Assembly (NCBI RefSeq): GCF_002100145.1
Contig: NZ_JXQD01000004.1
Span: 1 to 64,000, forward strand
Source of the DNA: Vibrio sp. qd031
GTDB taxonomy: Bacteria; Pseudomonadota; Gammaproteobacteria; Enterobacterales; Vibrionaceae
Reading direction: 5' to 3'
Length of the DNA stretch: 64,000 bases
Of this stretch, positions 8,951-18,582 are shown piece by piece. Numbering within the stretch: the stretch's first letter is position 1; each line of letters starts with the position of its first letter. A program made the translations under genes and the position numbers. A model generated the notes under the pieces. The model was not told the DNA's origin, made no database searches, and saw only the letters and a list, made by a program, of their open reading frames with translations.

Positions 8951-10736
8951 ACTGTTGTGCTGCCATAGAGTTGGCCGCAGCGGATTCTGCTTCGGTGTTA
9001 GAAACGTGGAACTTTCTGATCACTTCATCAATGTCATAGTTAGGAAACAGGTATTTTGATTCCTCACGAATTCTCTGAGCGTTTGTAGGTTGATCAAGAC
9101 CTTCATAAGCCATAACCAAGTTGGCGTAGAAAGCCGGGCGTGGAGTCAGCTTAACCTGCTCAAGTGACCAATCGACAAACCGTTGTAGCAAGTCGTGGTT
9201 TCCCGTTTTAAGCCCTATATTGAGTAAGTGAGCATGAATGTCCCAGTCTAGACGAAGCTTCCATACGATTGGGTTGGTTACTTGGTCAAGAAGCTGAGGA
9301 TCCGGTTTTTGGGCATATTCGAACTTTCTTAGTATATGATTCGATTGAAGCGTAGTCGCCATAAATACGACGATGACTATCGGCAACACAAGACTGGATA
9401 TTTTGCATGCAGAGCTACTCAATGAGCTTATGGTCGTAGTCTTATATCGCCCTGACTTTTGGTCAACCCAATAAAGTAAAACGATAAATGTAATCCAATG
9501 GATCGCCGAGTGGTAAAACGGATACTCCAACTGAGCGTGTAAAGCGAGAGGCAGTAATAACGCAAAAATGGCCAACCTAGTACCATGCCGTAAAGACATG
9601 ATGCGTTGAAGCGTAATCAGGGTCACCAACAAGATAGCGATAATCGGTAAGATTCCGCCTTCAACCCCCCAATACATTATCTCGTTGTGAGGGTGATCCA
9701 GTGATGGAATGCCCGGTGGATAATCGCTATTAAGTTGATGTTGGCGCGCCGTATAGAGAATATACTGCGACTCGAATTGTCCATAACCATATCCACTTAT
9801 AGGTTTTTCTATCATCATATCTATGGTTTGTGGAAAGGTGATGTTTCGTGCACCTTTTAGACTGAGCTTGTCTTCCACAAACTCACTTTGCCCGCCATTG
9901 CTGAGTAACACCGATCCTAATGCTAGACCAATTGCCAATGCTGATAGCCAAAAGGTAACGCGTCGTTTGGTAGAAAAACGAACCAAATAAGGGATGATCA
10001 AAACCACCCCGATAGATGCCGCTATCCAACCTGTTCTTGATGCAAGGACTACGATCAATGGCACCGAAATGATGGGTATTGAGTAGAGAAATAACGTTTT
10101 ACGCAATCGTGAGTCGTACTTTTTTTGAGGTTGCCTCGCTAACAGATATCCGGACACGATCAATCCAGTTGCAAGGAAGCTAGCCATTACATTAGGCTGC
10201 TGAAAAATGCCATAAGGTCTATTTTTGAGAGTGTCGTAGCCGAACAGATTCCCAGGCTCTAAGATCAAATATTGCACCCCACCAAAAATGCTTTCAATAA
10301 AGGTTGCGATCACGATGAACCACAATAGGCGCTGTCGTTGTGCGTTGGAGAATCTAAATTGTTGAAATAATGCGAACAGCAGGAACCCTGCCCATAAACC
10401 GATCAAGCGGCTTGTCGCATTAAAGCCCGACTCTAACGAATACAGTGCTGGAACAGTTAGCAGGATACAGCCAATCAGTAATATTAGGGTTAGCTTGGTA
10501 TAACGAACAAAGCCACTACGCGCTATTTGATACAACCCCACTCCAAATGCCCCTGACATGCATATCCAAGTTGCAGGGTTAAACGAAAGCATTAGGCCAG
10601 AGCCGCCAGGGTTACGCATGAAGTAGTGCATACCCAGGATAAAGGTAAGACCGATATAGAAAAGAAAGCGGTTATTTAGCGGTAGGGTAACGGGCTTTCT
10701 GTCTAGCTGAGTACCTTGAGTGATCAGTGTGGCCAT
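8949..10736 (-). CDS. pglL: PglL-type protein O-oligosaccharyltransferase (Wzy_C superfamily)
   Basis: A polytopic inner-membrane protein of about 595 residues with roughly eleven hydrophobic segments, a large loop bearing DHPHNEIMYWGVEGG near residue 340, and a soluble C-terminal part (from about 440) with helical-repeat character (FYANLVMAYEGL). This layout is that of the O-antigen ligase/PglL superfamily. PglL enzymes transfer lipid-linked glycans to serine of periplasmic proteins, often pilins. A V. cholerae orthologue is known to be active as PglL and, from memory, also lies beside uvrA. A WaaL ligase cannot be fully excluded. I start at the second Met (10736), which follows AGGAAAGTA, not the one at 10754. 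Confidence 0.7.
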   Translation of the reverse strand: MATLITQGTQLDRKPVTLPLNNRFLFYIGLTFILGMHYFMRNPGGSGLMLSFNPATWICMSGAFGVGLYQIARSGFVRYTKLTLILLIGCILLTVPALYSLESGFNATSRLIGLWAGFLLFALFQQFRFSNAQRQRLLWFIVIATFIESIFGGVQYLILEPGNLFGYDTLKNRPYGIFQQPNVMASFLATGLIVSGYLLARQPQKKYDSRLRKTLFLYSIPIISVPLIVVLASRTGWIAASIGVVLIIPYLVRFSTKRRVTFWLSALAIGLALGSVLLSNGGQSEFVEDKLSLKGARNITFPQTIDMMIEKPISGYGYGQFESQYILYTARQHQLNSDYPPGIPSLDHPHNEIMYWGVEGGILPIIAILLVTLITLQRIMSLRHGTRLAIFALLLPLALHAQLEYPFYHSAIHWITFIVLLYWVDQKSGRYKTTTISSLSSSACKISSLVLPIVIVVFMATTLQSNHILRKFEYAQKPDPQLLDQVTNPIVWKLRLDWDIHAHLLNIGLKTGNHDLLQRFVDWSLEQVKLTPRPAFYANLVMAYEGLDQPTNAQRIREESKYLFPNYDIDEVIRKFHVSNTEAESAAANSMAAQQ

Positions 10737-10787
10737 TACTTTCCTATAGTGCATCCCTAACGGTGGAATGCACTATAGTAATAGATA

Positions 10788-13616
10788 TTAGCGAGATAAC
10801 ATAGGTTTAAGGAAAGTTGCAGTGTGAGAGCCTTTCACTTTAGAGACTTTCTCAGGCGTGCCTTGAGCGATGATCTCACCACCACCACTGCCGCCTTCGG
10901 GGCCAAGGTCGACAATCCAGTCAGCGGTTTTTATCACATCTAGATTGTGCTCAATGACCACTACGGTGTTGCCATGGTCACGTAGACGGTGCAGAACGGT
11001 TAATAGCAATTGGATATCATGGAAGTGCAGCCCTGTTGTTGGCTCATCTAAGATGTACAGTGTTTTACCGGTATCGCGTTTAGATAACTCACGCGCAAGC
11101 TTTACTCGTTGAGCTTCGCCACCAGATAGCGTTGTCGCAGCTTGCCCCAATCGTACATAAGACAAACCGACGTCCATAAGCGTTTGAAGTTTACGTGCCA
11201 TCACGGGAACAGGTTCAAAGAACTTGTGCGCATCTTCTACCGTCATCTCTAGAACGTCATGGATAGATTTCCCTTTGTATTTCACTTCTAGAGTTTCGCG
11301 GTTGTAACGCTTACCTTTACAGGAGTCACATGGAACATACACGTCGGGTAAAAAGTGCATTTCTACCTTCAATACACCATCACCTTGGCAAGCTTCGCAG
11401 CGTCCACCCCTTACGTTAAAGCTAAACCGACCGAGTTTATAACCCCTTGAGCGAGACTCTTGAGTACCTGCAAACAACTCGCGAATAGGCGTGAAAATAC
11501 CCGTATAAGTTGCTGGATTAGAGCGCGGCGTTCGCCCAATTGGGCTTTGGTCAATATCGATAACTTTATCGAAATGTTCAAGGCCGGTAATTTTCTTATA
11601 CGGTGATGGCACGGCTGTTGTCGCACCATTAAGTTCGGTATGCGCAATCTTAAAGAACGTGTCGTTGATCAATGTAGATTTACCTGACCCCGATACTCCT
11701 GTCACACAGGTAAACAAGCCAACAGGAAGCTCTAGATTGACGTTATTTAAATTGTTTCCCGACGCGCCATTAAGTTTTACAACCTTTTTACGATCCATCT
11801 TGGTGCGCTGCTTGGGTATTTCAATTTCTTTTGCACCACTCAAATATTGACCCGTCAACGAGTTCGGGTTGTCCATGATTTCTTGCATGGTCCCTTCTGC
11901 GACGACATGACCACCATGCACGCCCGCACCTGGACCAATATCAATAACGTGATCAGCGGTTCGAATGGCATCTTCATCGTGTTCAACCACCAACACTGTA
12001 TTGCCCAAGTCTCGAAGATGGGTGAGTGTTTTTAGTAATCGTTCATTGTCTCTTTGATGCAAGCCGATTGACGGTTCATCGAGAACATACATCACCCCAA
12101 CAAGGCCGGCACCAATCTGGCTAGCAAGACGAATACGTTGCGCCTCACCTCCCGACAAAGTTTCAGCGCTGCGTGAAAGGTTGAGATAATTGAGCCCAAC
12201 GTTGACCAAAAAGTGCAGGCGGTCATTGATTTCTTTTAAGATCTTGTCGGCAATTTTTGCCTTTTGTCCCTCAAGGGATAAAGAGTCAAAAAACGTGACC
12301 GCGTCAATAATGCTCATTTCGACAATATCGGGCAGTCGTGTATCGTCGACAAAAACATTTCTGGCTTCAGTGCGTAGTCTCGTACCACCACAACTGTTAC
12401 ACGATTTCGTAGAGATATACTTAATCAGATCTTCTCGTACAGCATTGGACTCTGTGTCTCTGTAGCGGCGCTCAAGCGTATTCAGTATGCCTTCAAATGG
12501 GTGGGTCTTTACACGAATATCGCCACGATCATTAATGTATTTAAACTCTACCTGGGTACGACCAGAGCCATTCATTAAAATATCTCTTACCTTCTTTGGC
12601 AGCGATTTATACGGTTTGGTTAAGTCAAAACCATAGTGTTCAGACAAAGAGGTTAGCATTTGGAAGTAGTAGTAGTTTTTTCTGTCCCAGCCCTTTATCG
12701 CACCGTCGGCAAGGCTTAGACCTTCATCCAGAATTACCCTAGACTCATCAAAATATTGTTGTACGCCTAAGCCGTCACACGTGTGACACGCTCCCGCAGG
12801 GTTATTGAAGGAGAACAGTCTAGGCTCAAGCTCTTGCATGCTATAGCCACAATGTGGACACGCAAAGTTGGCGGAGAAGACAATTTCATCTTTATTTGGC
12901 TCATCCATCCAACCGATAGATGCGACGCCACCAGAAAGCTCCAGTGCAGTCTCAAACGACTCAGCCAATCGTTGCTGTAAGTCATTTCTCACTTTGAAAC
13001 GATCGACGACCACTTCAATGGTGTGCTTTTTATGAAGCTCTAAGGTTGGTGGATCCGATAGGTCACACACGTCACCATCAATTCGAGCTCGGATAAAACC
13101 TTGAGCGGCAAGATTTTCTAGGGTCTTTACGTGCTCACCTTTTCTTTCCTGAACCACAGGAGCAAATAGCATCAACTTGCTTCCTTCTGGCTCTTCGAGA
13201 ACCTTATCTACCATTTGGCTAATGGTTTGCGCGGTCAGTGGAACTTTATGATCAGGACAACGTGGCTCCCCAATACGTGCGTAGAGCAAGCGTAAGTAAT
13301 CATAGATTTCGGTAATGGTTCCAACGGTTGAGCGTGGATTATGTGACGTCGATTTTTGCTCAATAGAAATGGCTGGAGACAACCCCTCAATATGGTCAAC
13401 GTCGGGTTTTTCCATTAGCGATAAAAATTGACGTGCATAGGCGGATAACGACTCAACGTATCGTCGTTGCCCTTCAGCGTATAACGTGTCAAACGCCAAC
13501 GAAGATTTACCAGACCCCGATAGTCCCGTGATCACAACAAGCTTATCGCGTGGGATGGTAATGTTAATGTTTTTAAGGTTATGCGTGCGGGCGCCGCGTA
13601 CGTCAATGGTTTCCAT
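10788..13616 (-). CDS. uvrA: Excinuclease ABC subunit A
   Basis: The damage-recognition ATPase of nucleotide excision repair, acting as a dimer with UvrB. The 942 residues match the family (940 in E. coli). Two ABC modules are clear: Walker [10 protein letters not shown] near residue 31 and GVSGSGKST near 640, each with an LSGGEAQR signature. Zinc-binding cysteine pairs occur at [13 protein letters not shown] with CHTCDG, and at CEACQGDG with CDSCKG. A candidate LexA box lies 75 bp upstream, so SOS induction is likely. Unlike in E. coli, uvrA is not directly divergent from ssb; galU and qstR lie between them. Confidence 0.97.
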   Translation of the reverse strand: METIDVRGARTHNLKNINITIPRDKLVVITGLSGSGKSSLAFDTLYAEGQRRYVESLSAYARQFLSLMEKPDVDHIEGLSPAISIEQKSTSHNPRSTVGTITEIYDYLRLLYARIGEPRCPDHKVPLTAQTISQMVDKVLEEPEGSKLMLFAPVVQERKGEHVKTLENLAAQGFIRARIDGDVCDLSDPPTLELHKKHTIEVVVDRFKVRNDLQQRLAESFETALELSGGVASIGWMDEPNKDEIVFSANFACPHCGYSMQELEPRLFSFNNPAGACHTCDGLGVQQYFDESRVILDEGLSLADGAIKGWDRKNYYYFQMLTSLSEHYGFDLTKPYKSLPKKVRDILMNGSGRTQVEFKYINDRGDIRVKTHPFEGILNTLERRYRDTESNAVREDLIKYISTKSCNSCGGTRLRTEARNVFVDDTRLPDIVEMSIIDAVTFFDSLSLEGQKAKIADKILKEINDRLHFLVNVGLNYLNLSRSAETLSGGEAQRIRLASQIGAGLVGVMYVLDEPSIGLHQRDNERLLKTLTHLRDLGNTVLVVEHDEDAIRTADHVIDIGPGAGVHGGHVVAEGTMQEIMDNPNSLTGQYLSGAKEIEIPKQRTKMDRKKVVKLNGASGNNLNNVNLELPVGLFTCVTGVSGSGKSTLINDTFFKIAHTELNGATTAVPSPYKKITGLEHFDKVIDIDQSPIGRTPRSNPATYTGIFTPIRELFAGTQESRSRGYKLGRFSFNVRGGRCEACQGDGVLKVEMHFLPDVYVPCDSCKGKRYNRETLEVKYKGKSIHDVLEMTVEDAHKFFEPVPVMARKLQTLMDVGLSYVRLGQAATTLSGGEAQRVKLARELSKRDTGKTLYILDEPTTGLHFHDIQLLLTVLHRLRDHGNTVVVIEHNLDVIKTADWIVDLGPEGGSGGGEIIAQGTPEKVSKVKGSHTATFLKPMLSR

Positions 13617-13690
13617 TTGAGCTTCTCTAGCTGAATTTCAGTCCGAATTGCTCAAGTATTACATAGAGTATGAAAGGTGCAAAGATTTAA

Positions 13691-13706
13691 CTGGATAAAA
13701 AAACAG
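13691..13706. promoter_or_regulatory. Candidate LexA (SOS) box upstream of uvrA
   Basis: CTGGATAAAAAAACAG fits the gammaproteobacterial CTG-N10-CAG pattern with an A/T-rich centre; only the fourth base departs from CTGT. It lies 75 bp before the uvrA start. It overlaps the A-tract that forms the U-run of the galU terminator. uvrA is a classical SOS gene, which supports the call. Confidence 0.6.
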
Positions 13707-13731
13707 TAAAGGCCCCTGTTGGGGCCTTTAC
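13697..13731 (-). terminator. Terminator of galU
   Basis: A perfect 11-bp GC-rich stem (GTAAAGGCCCC / GGGGCCTTTAC at 13706-13716 and 13721-13731) is followed on the minus strand by a run of T from 13703 to 13697. It sits 17 bp after the galU stop. Confidence 0.9.
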
Positions 13732-13747
13732 TCAGTCGTACATTTAA

Positions 13748-14620
13748 CTATGAGTTTTTCTTAGTTGAATGCTTGTCTAGCTCGGTTTTCTTCTTATCTT
13801 TTAGGTACATATTTTCAAAGCAGAAGTTGGTGGCTTCGATATAACCTTCAACACTACCGCAGTCAAAACGTGTGCCTTTAAATTTGTAGGCTAAAACACA
13901 TCCCGCTTTTGCTTGTTTAAGCAATGCATCGGTAATTTGAATTTCGCCACCTTTGCCAGGCTCAGTTTGCTCGATTAGATCAAAAATATCGGGTGTCAGG
14001 ATGTAGCGACCAATGATGGCAAGGTTACTAGGCGCAGTACCTGCTTCAGGCTTTTCTACCATATCGTCGACACGGTAAAGATCGTCTTTGATCATCTCGC
14101 CTGAGATCACACCATATTTGTGTGTTTCGTTTTCAGGGACTTCTTGTACCGCAACAATAGAGCAACGGAACTGACGATATAGCGCAGCCATTTGCGCCAA
14201 TACGCCTTGTTCTTCGTTGACACACAGGTCATCGGCCAATACGACGGCAAAGGGTTCGTCACCAATCAGGTCTTTACCGGTTAAAATAGCGTGCCCAAGT
14301 CCTTTCATTTCACGTTGACGAATATAAGTGAAGTTTGCAGAATCAATGATTTCTCGAATATCGACCAGTAACTCTTCCTTGTTGGTACCGTTGATTTGGT
14401 GCTCAAGTTCGTAGTTCTTGTCAAAGTGATCCATGATGGAGTGTTTACCACGGCCAGTAACAATACACATACCGGTCATACCCGCTTGTATGGCTTCATC
14501 GACGCCATACTCAATGAGTGGTTTGTTAACAACGGGCATCATTTCTTTCGGCATAGACTTTGTGGCCGGAAGAAAGCGCGTGCCGTAGCCAGCGGCAGGG
14601 AATAAGCACTTTTTAATCAT
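13748..14620 (-). CDS. galU: UTP-glucose-1-phosphate uridylyltransferase GalU
   Basis: Makes UDP-glucose from UTP and glucose-1-phosphate for LPS core, exopolysaccharide and galactose metabolism. The nucleotidyltransferase signature GYGTRFLPATKSMPKEM is at the N-terminus, VEKP near the centre, and FKGTRFDCGSVEGYIEA near the C-terminus. I start at the ATG at 14620 (MIKKCLFPAAGYGTR), which has AGGA 8 bp upstream and matches the family N-terminus; the frame is open to 14644. This gives 290 residues. A strong terminator follows, so galU is not obligately co-transcribed with uvrA. Confidence 0.94.
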   Translation of the reverse strand: MIKKCLFPAAGYGTRFLPATKSMPKEMMPVVNKPLIEYGVDEAIQAGMTGMCIVTGRGKHSIMDHFDKNYELEHQINGTNKEELLVDIREIIDSANFTYIRQREMKGLGHAILTGKDLIGDEPFAVVLADDLCVNEEQGVLAQMAALYRQFRCSIVAVQEVPENETHKYGVISGEMIKDDLYRVDDMVEKPEAGTAPSNLAIIGRYILTPDIFDLIEQTEPGKGGEIQITDALLKQAKAGCVLAYKFKGTRFDCGSVEGYIEATNFCFENMYLKDKKKTELDKHSTKKNS

Positions 14621-14741
14621 TATTGTGTCCTGTGTCTTAGTCAATTCTTGGGGAATTCGCGTGCAAATGTATCATTGGCACTGCTTAAATAAAAACCTTA
14701 GTGGATTCTTTTACAGAATAATTGTTCACAATTGAGATCAG

Positions 14742-15371
14742 CTACATACGATCTTCCAAATAATGGTGTGCCCAAGCTGCAGCTTGATGTCGGTTATCGA
14801 CATCTAACTTCTTAAAAATTCTGTACAAGTGGGACTTAATCGTGTGCTCACTGATACACAGTGTATCGGCCAGTATTGAATTACTGGACCCGGTTTTAAG
14901 AAGGTTCAAAACTTGTATTTCTCGATGAGTCAGTTGAACTTTATGGGGAGGAATATAACGAACAATGATCGAATGAAAATATCGCAGCAGCTGATTACTC
15001 AGCTCTCGGTTGAACCAAACTTCACCTTGGATGATTTGTGCCAACCCGCGAGTTAGTTCTAACAACGTGACCCCTTTGTAGAAAACACCTTGTACTCGAC
15101 CAAAGTGGATGACCTCACGTATTGAAATGCTATCAGGCGCATCAACCAATACAATTCTCGGGGCGTTTGCCCACTGATATAGAGACAAACTTTGCTGTAA
15201 AGAGTGCCTCGCTGCAAAAGCCACAACAATGATTGGTGTCTGTGGTAGCGAAGAAGAAAAGGCATTGTGTAACGGCAAACTTTTTGCATCTAAGTCGTCA
15301 ATCCAATTAACAAGCTGCTGGCTGACGGACGGATGATAAAAGAAAACTGTGTGTCGATCTTGACTGTCCAT
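14742..15371 (-). CDS. qstR: LuxR-family competence regulator QstR
   Basis: A regulator of about 209 residues with an atypical N-terminal receiver-like domain and a C-terminal LuxR helix-turn-helix (LTHREIQVLNLLKTGSSN...LCISEHTIKSHLYRIF, about residues 140-195). In V. cholerae the gene between galU and ssb is qstR, which links quorum sensing and TfoX to DNA-uptake genes; identical neighbours here support orthology. The receiver-like part lacks an obvious DD...D...K phosphoacceptor set. I start at the ATG at 15371 because AGGAGG lies 4 bp before it; the upstream ATG at 15389 has no such site. Confidence 0.82.
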   Translation of the reverse strand: MDSQDRHTVFFYHPSVSQQLVNWIDDLDAKSLPLHNAFSSSLPQTPIIVVAFAARHSLQQSLSLYQWANAPRIVLVDAPDSISIREVIHFGRVQGVFYKGVTLLELTRGLAQIIQGEVWFNRELSNQLLRYFHSIIVRYIPPHKVQLTHREIQVLNLLKTGSSNSILADTLCISEHTIKSHLYRIFKKLDVDNRHQAAAWAHHYLEDRM

Positions 15372-15536
15372 ACTTCCTCCTAGTGTCATATTCTATCGAT
15401 CGCGCGGCAATGAATTGAACCTAGTAGAAGCTCAATGTATATGAATGTGAGATGGAATACCTTTACTGCCTGATTCACAAATAAAAATGCAAATCATGAA
15501 GCAAAAGATAGAGAGTTTTGAAGTCGCGCGAGGTCT

Positions 15537-15565
15537 TTGAACTGCACACATTAACGAGGATTAAT
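15537..15565 (+). promoter_or_regulatory. Candidate promoter of ssb
   Basis: TTGAAC (15537-15542), a 17-bp spacer and ATTAAT (15560-15565) lie about 115 bp before the ssb start. The match is moderate, and no LexA box of the CTG-N10-CAG type was noticed nearby. Confidence 0.35.
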
Positions 15566-15677
15566 CTTTTAAAAGACGCGGTGTAAGCTAGACTTTAAAG
15601 AATCAAACCTTGAGACGAGCAGAGATAGTGTTATGCTTGTCCCCTTTTTGAAAAACAGACGAATTACGGAGCAGTAC

Positions 15678-16214
15678 ATGGCAAGCCGTGGTGTAAATAA
15701 AGTCATCCTGATGGGCAATCTTGGTGGCGACCCAGAAGTGCGTTTTGCGGCAAATGGCAACGCGATCGCAAACATTACAATCGCAACTTCAGAGACGTGG
15801 CGTGATAAAGCCTCTGGTGAACAACGTGAAAAAACTGAGTGGCACCGTGTTGTGTTGTTTGGTAAAACCGCGGAAATTGCCGGTGAGTACTTGCGCAAAG
15901 GCTCTCAAGTTTATGTCGAAGGTCAATTGCAGACTCGTAAGTGGCAAGACCAAAACGGTCAAGACCGTTATACTACAGAAGTCGCTGTTCAGTGGCCAAC
16001 GGGTCAAATGCAACTACTTGGCTCTCGCCAGCAAGGTGGTGGACAACAGCAGCAACAGCAACAACAAGGTGGTTGGGGCGAACCTCAACAGCCACAAATG
16101 AGCCATCCTGGTAATGCGGTTCCTCAGCAAGCTAAACCTGCACCACAACAGCAGCAGCCAAAGCCTCAGTACAATGAGCCGCCAATGGACTTCGACGACG
16201 ATATTCCGTTCTAG
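15678..16214 (+). CDS. ssb: Single-stranded DNA-binding protein SSB
   Basis: Binds single-stranded DNA as a tetramer in replication, repair and recombination. The 178 residues comprise an OB-fold (about 1-112) opening with [19 protein letters not shown], a glutamine-rich flexible linker built of CAG/CAA codons (about 120-165), and the acidic tip MDFDDDIPF that docks partner proteins. I start at the ATG at 15678, which follows CGGAG and gives the family N-terminus; the frame is open upstream to 15633 but nothing there is conserved. A terminator lies 58 bp after the stop. Confidence 0.95.
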   Translation: MASRGVNKVILMGNLGGDPEVRFAANGNAIANITIATSETWRDKASGEQREKTEWHRVVLFGKTAEIAGEYLRKGSQVYVEGQLQTRKWQDQNGQDRYTTEVAVQWPTGQMQLLGSRQQGGGQQQQQQQQGGWGEPQQPQMSHPGNAVPQQAKPAPQQQQPKPQYNEPPMDFDDDIPF

Positions 16215-16271
16215 CTCCCGTATAAATTAAAAGTGTAAGAATAAACACTTTTAATTAGGTAAATACCAGTT

Positions 16272-16298
16272 AACCCAGCAGAAATGCTGGGTTTTTTT
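16272..16298 (+). terminator. Terminator of ssb
   Basis: A perfect 9-bp stem AACCCAGCA / TGCTGGGTT with a GAAA tetraloop is followed by seven T. Confidence 0.92.
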
Positions 16299-16325
16299 AT
16301 GCTATCAGAATAGGTTAAACGCTGA

Positions 16326-16478
16326 ATGGGGTCTTCCAACATATCGCTCAATAAAAAACGTCAGTTTAGCCATTATGCCCAATGCGGCTATTGGATGTTT
16401 AACCTTTACCACAGTTATGACGTTGCGAAACAAAATGCTCGTGCGATTCACTCAATATCACGCTATCTTGGTGGTTAA
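16326..16478 (+). CDS. Possible 50-residue ORF between ssb and mshH
   Basis: An ATG-to-TAA frame of 50 codons starts MGSSNISLNKK and contains HYAQCGYWMFNLYHS. Stops lie just upstream in the same frame and the Shine-Dalgarno is weak (AGG at 11 bp). The same DNA holds nested inverted repeats (AGGTTAAAC 16312-16320 with GTTTAACCT 16397-16405; AACGTCA with TGACGTT), so it could instead be a structured leader. I do not recognise the peptide. A frame this short is not significant alone. Apart from this and the ssb terminator, I see nothing else in the 313-bp gap 16215-16527. Confidence 0.2.
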   Translation: MGSSNISLNKKRQFSHYAQCGYWMFNLYHSYDVAKQNARAIHSISRYLGG

Positions 16479-16527
16479 CATGGCGCTCTAAAATAGACAC
16501 TTACCGAAATCAAGGATCGATTTCTAG

Positions 16528-18519
16528 ATGAGATACACGTCCACATTAAAACTAAGCACCAGAATGGTTACGGTTGTGACCATGATTGTTGTGACCACCA
16601 TATTTCTGCTGTTTGTTGGCGGTAGCTTTTCGATCAAAAAACTCGGCGATGAGTATATGCATCAAACGTTGAGAAGCATTGTACAAGTCGTGGATGAAGA
16701 GCTCTCCGAGGAACATGACCCGGAAGAACTTCGTCGCTGGATCCCAAAATTGCTGAAAGCCAGCAGTGTCATTGAGCTAGAGATTCGCTCAAGCGGCACA
16801 GGCACAATTTTTGACTATCGAGACACATCCCAAAAATGGGATACAACGATGTTATATGGCGATGAGTTCGCCTTAACGAGTCATCCAGACTATGTTCTCG
16901 AGATAAAAATGGTTCCTCCCTATGTAGGGTACAGCTACTCTATTGGGGCTTTGTCTTCGTTTACCTTTGCGATTATTTTGATCATTTTTTGCTTGTATCA
17001 AGGCGTGAAATGGCTGCAACAGCAATTGCTGGGCACAGAGCTCTTAGAAGAGCGCGGCAAGATGTTGTTGGCTGGGCGCGTAGAGGAGTACGCAAAAGGA
17101 GATGCTAGAGAATGGCCTTATACGGCTAGTGAGGCACTGGATCGGTGTATTCAAGAGCTGAATGACGCTCGGCGCGAGCGCAGTCGATTTGATACTTTCC
17201 TACGTGAAAACACATTCTTAGATAAGCTAACGGGTTCTGCGAATCGGGTGATGTTTGACAGTAAACTGCAGTCTAGTCTTATGGAAAGTGGATCCAGTGG
17301 TGCGATAGCGTTAATAGAGATCTATGAGTGGGAAGGGCTTAAGGATAACCTATCAAGTGACGAGCAAGAACGTCTGTTACTTCAACTCGACGAATCGATT
17401 AAAAGCGTGTTTTCACGATACGATGAACTTCTCATCGCTCGATACTTCGATAATAGCTTTGCATTGTTATTACCACGTGTAGGGGCAAAAGAGTGCACGC
17501 AACTGTTAAATCAATTGCTTAATACTTTAGAGAAGTTATCGTTATCTCCCATCGTCAATCAAGAAAACTGGGTGCACTTTGGGTTAACCATGTACCGTCA
17601 TGGTGAAAGCCGCGGTCGATTACTGGAAGAGGTAACGACGGCCCTAAAAAGTGCTCAATTGCAATCATCGAATAATTGGAGCCGTTTTGACAAGCAACAC
17701 GAAGAGCAGGCTCTTAGGGGCAGTGTTCGTTGGCGTCAATTGTTTGATAAGCAAGCTCGAAAAGAGTCCATTCAGTTTTACGCTCAACGCTGCTTTGTGG
17801 AAGATGGAAATTTACGTGAAGAGATCCACCAGGAACTGTTTGCAAGGATCTTTGATGAAAACAATCAACTGTTAAAAGCATCGCAATTTTATAATGCATT
17901 GACTCAGGTCGGGTATGAAGCTCAGTTTGACAGTGAAGTCCTACAGAAAGTTAAGAAATTAGTAAATAGTGATTCAGGGCGATATTCGGTAAATTTATCC
18001 ACGTTGCCATTTAGACAACGCAGTCATCAACATCGATTTAGAGACTACTTACTCACAATGCCGCCCAGTCAGCGCCAGCGCTTGAGCTTTGAATTTGTAG
18101 AAAGTGAGTTGGTGACGCATTTAGACTTTATGCGCCCCGTATTGAAGTTGATTTCAGCCGTAGGCTCCACTGTAATTGTGCAACAAGTTGGCAGAACAAT
18201 TGTAAGCACTTATTACTTAAAAGAGTTTGATATTACGTTTTTAAAGTTGCATCGAGGTATTGTTCGAGAGATCGATCGTCGCCCTGAAAATCAACTCATT
18301 GTTCGCAGTTTGTTAGGGGCTTGCAGTGACAGTAACACCGAGATCATCGCGGTAGGCGTTGAGAAAGAAAGAGAGTTGGACTTTTTAAGACAGCTAGGTG
18401 TTAAAGGCGTTCAAGGACGCTTGTACGACCAAGAGCATCTTAAAGGTAGCCAGGCAGAAAAGATTGTACACAACACAAAGGTGCAAGTCGGTCGAAGAAA
18501 TCGCTGGCGTAATAAATAG
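16528..18519 (+). CDS. mshH: MshH / CsrD-like regulator with degenerate GGDEF and EAL domains
   Basis: An inner-membrane protein of 663 residues. Membrane segments lie near 10-32 and 137-160 and flank a periplasmic sensor region. A HAMP-like linker follows, then a GGDEF-like domain (LDKLTGSANRVMF near 230) whose signature is replaced by FDNSF near 310, and an EAL-like domain in which the EAL position reads QELFARI. Both enzymes should therefore be inactive, as in E. coli CsrD, which steers CsrB/C RNA decay through RNase E. MshH lies at the head of the MSHA locus in Vibrio, but a direct role in pilus assembly is not established. Confidence 0.88.
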   Translation: MRYTSTLKLSTRMVTVVTMIVVTTIFLLFVGGSFSIKKLGDEYMHQTLRSIVQVVDEELSEEHDPEELRRWIPKLLKASSVIELEIRSSGTGTIFDYRDTSQKWDTTMLYGDEFALTSHPDYVLEIKMVPPYVGYSYSIGALSSFTFAIILIIFCLYQGVKWLQQQLLGTELLEERGKMLLAGRVEEYAKGDAREWPYTASEALDRCIQELNDARRERSRFDTFLRENTFLDKLTGSANRVMFDSKLQSSLMESGSSGAIALIEIYEWEGLKDNLSSDEQERLLLQLDESIKSVFSRYDELLIARYFDNSFALLLPRVGAKECTQLLNQLLNTLEKLSLSPIVNQENWVHFGLTMYRHGESRGRLLEEVTTALKSAQLQSSNNWSRFDKQHEEQALRGSVRWRQLFDKQARKESIQFYAQRCFVEDGNLREEIHQELFARIFDENNQLLKASQFYNALTQVGYEAQFDSEVLQKVKKLVNSDSGRYSVNLSTLPFRQRSHQHRFRDYLLTMPPSQRQRLSFEFVESELVTHLDFMRPVLKLISAVGSTVIVQQVGRTIVSTYYLKEFDITFLKLHRGIVREIDRRPENQLIVRSLLGACSDSNTEIIAVGVEKERELDFLRQLGVKGVQGRLYDQEHLKGSQAEKIVHNTKVQVGRRNRWRNK

Positions 18520-18582
18520 CTCAACCAGTTCAAAGTGTAGTATTATTAAACACTTAATAGAAAGGGAATTGTATTAAACCTT

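Noticed and set aside
8666..9059. Open frames between the aminotransferase and pglL.
   Set aside because: They overlap the 3' end of the aminotransferase, the bidirectional terminator and pglL in other frames, with no start signals.
15430..15545. CRP or CRP-S site for TfoX-dependent control of qstR.
   Set aside because: Only half sites (TGTGA) were found; no TGCGA-N6-TCGCA pattern was visible, so no site is claimed.
16041..16070. CAG/CAA microsatellite in ssb as a phase-variable tract.
   Set aside because: Trinucleotide units keep the frame and Gln-rich linkers are common in SSB proteins.
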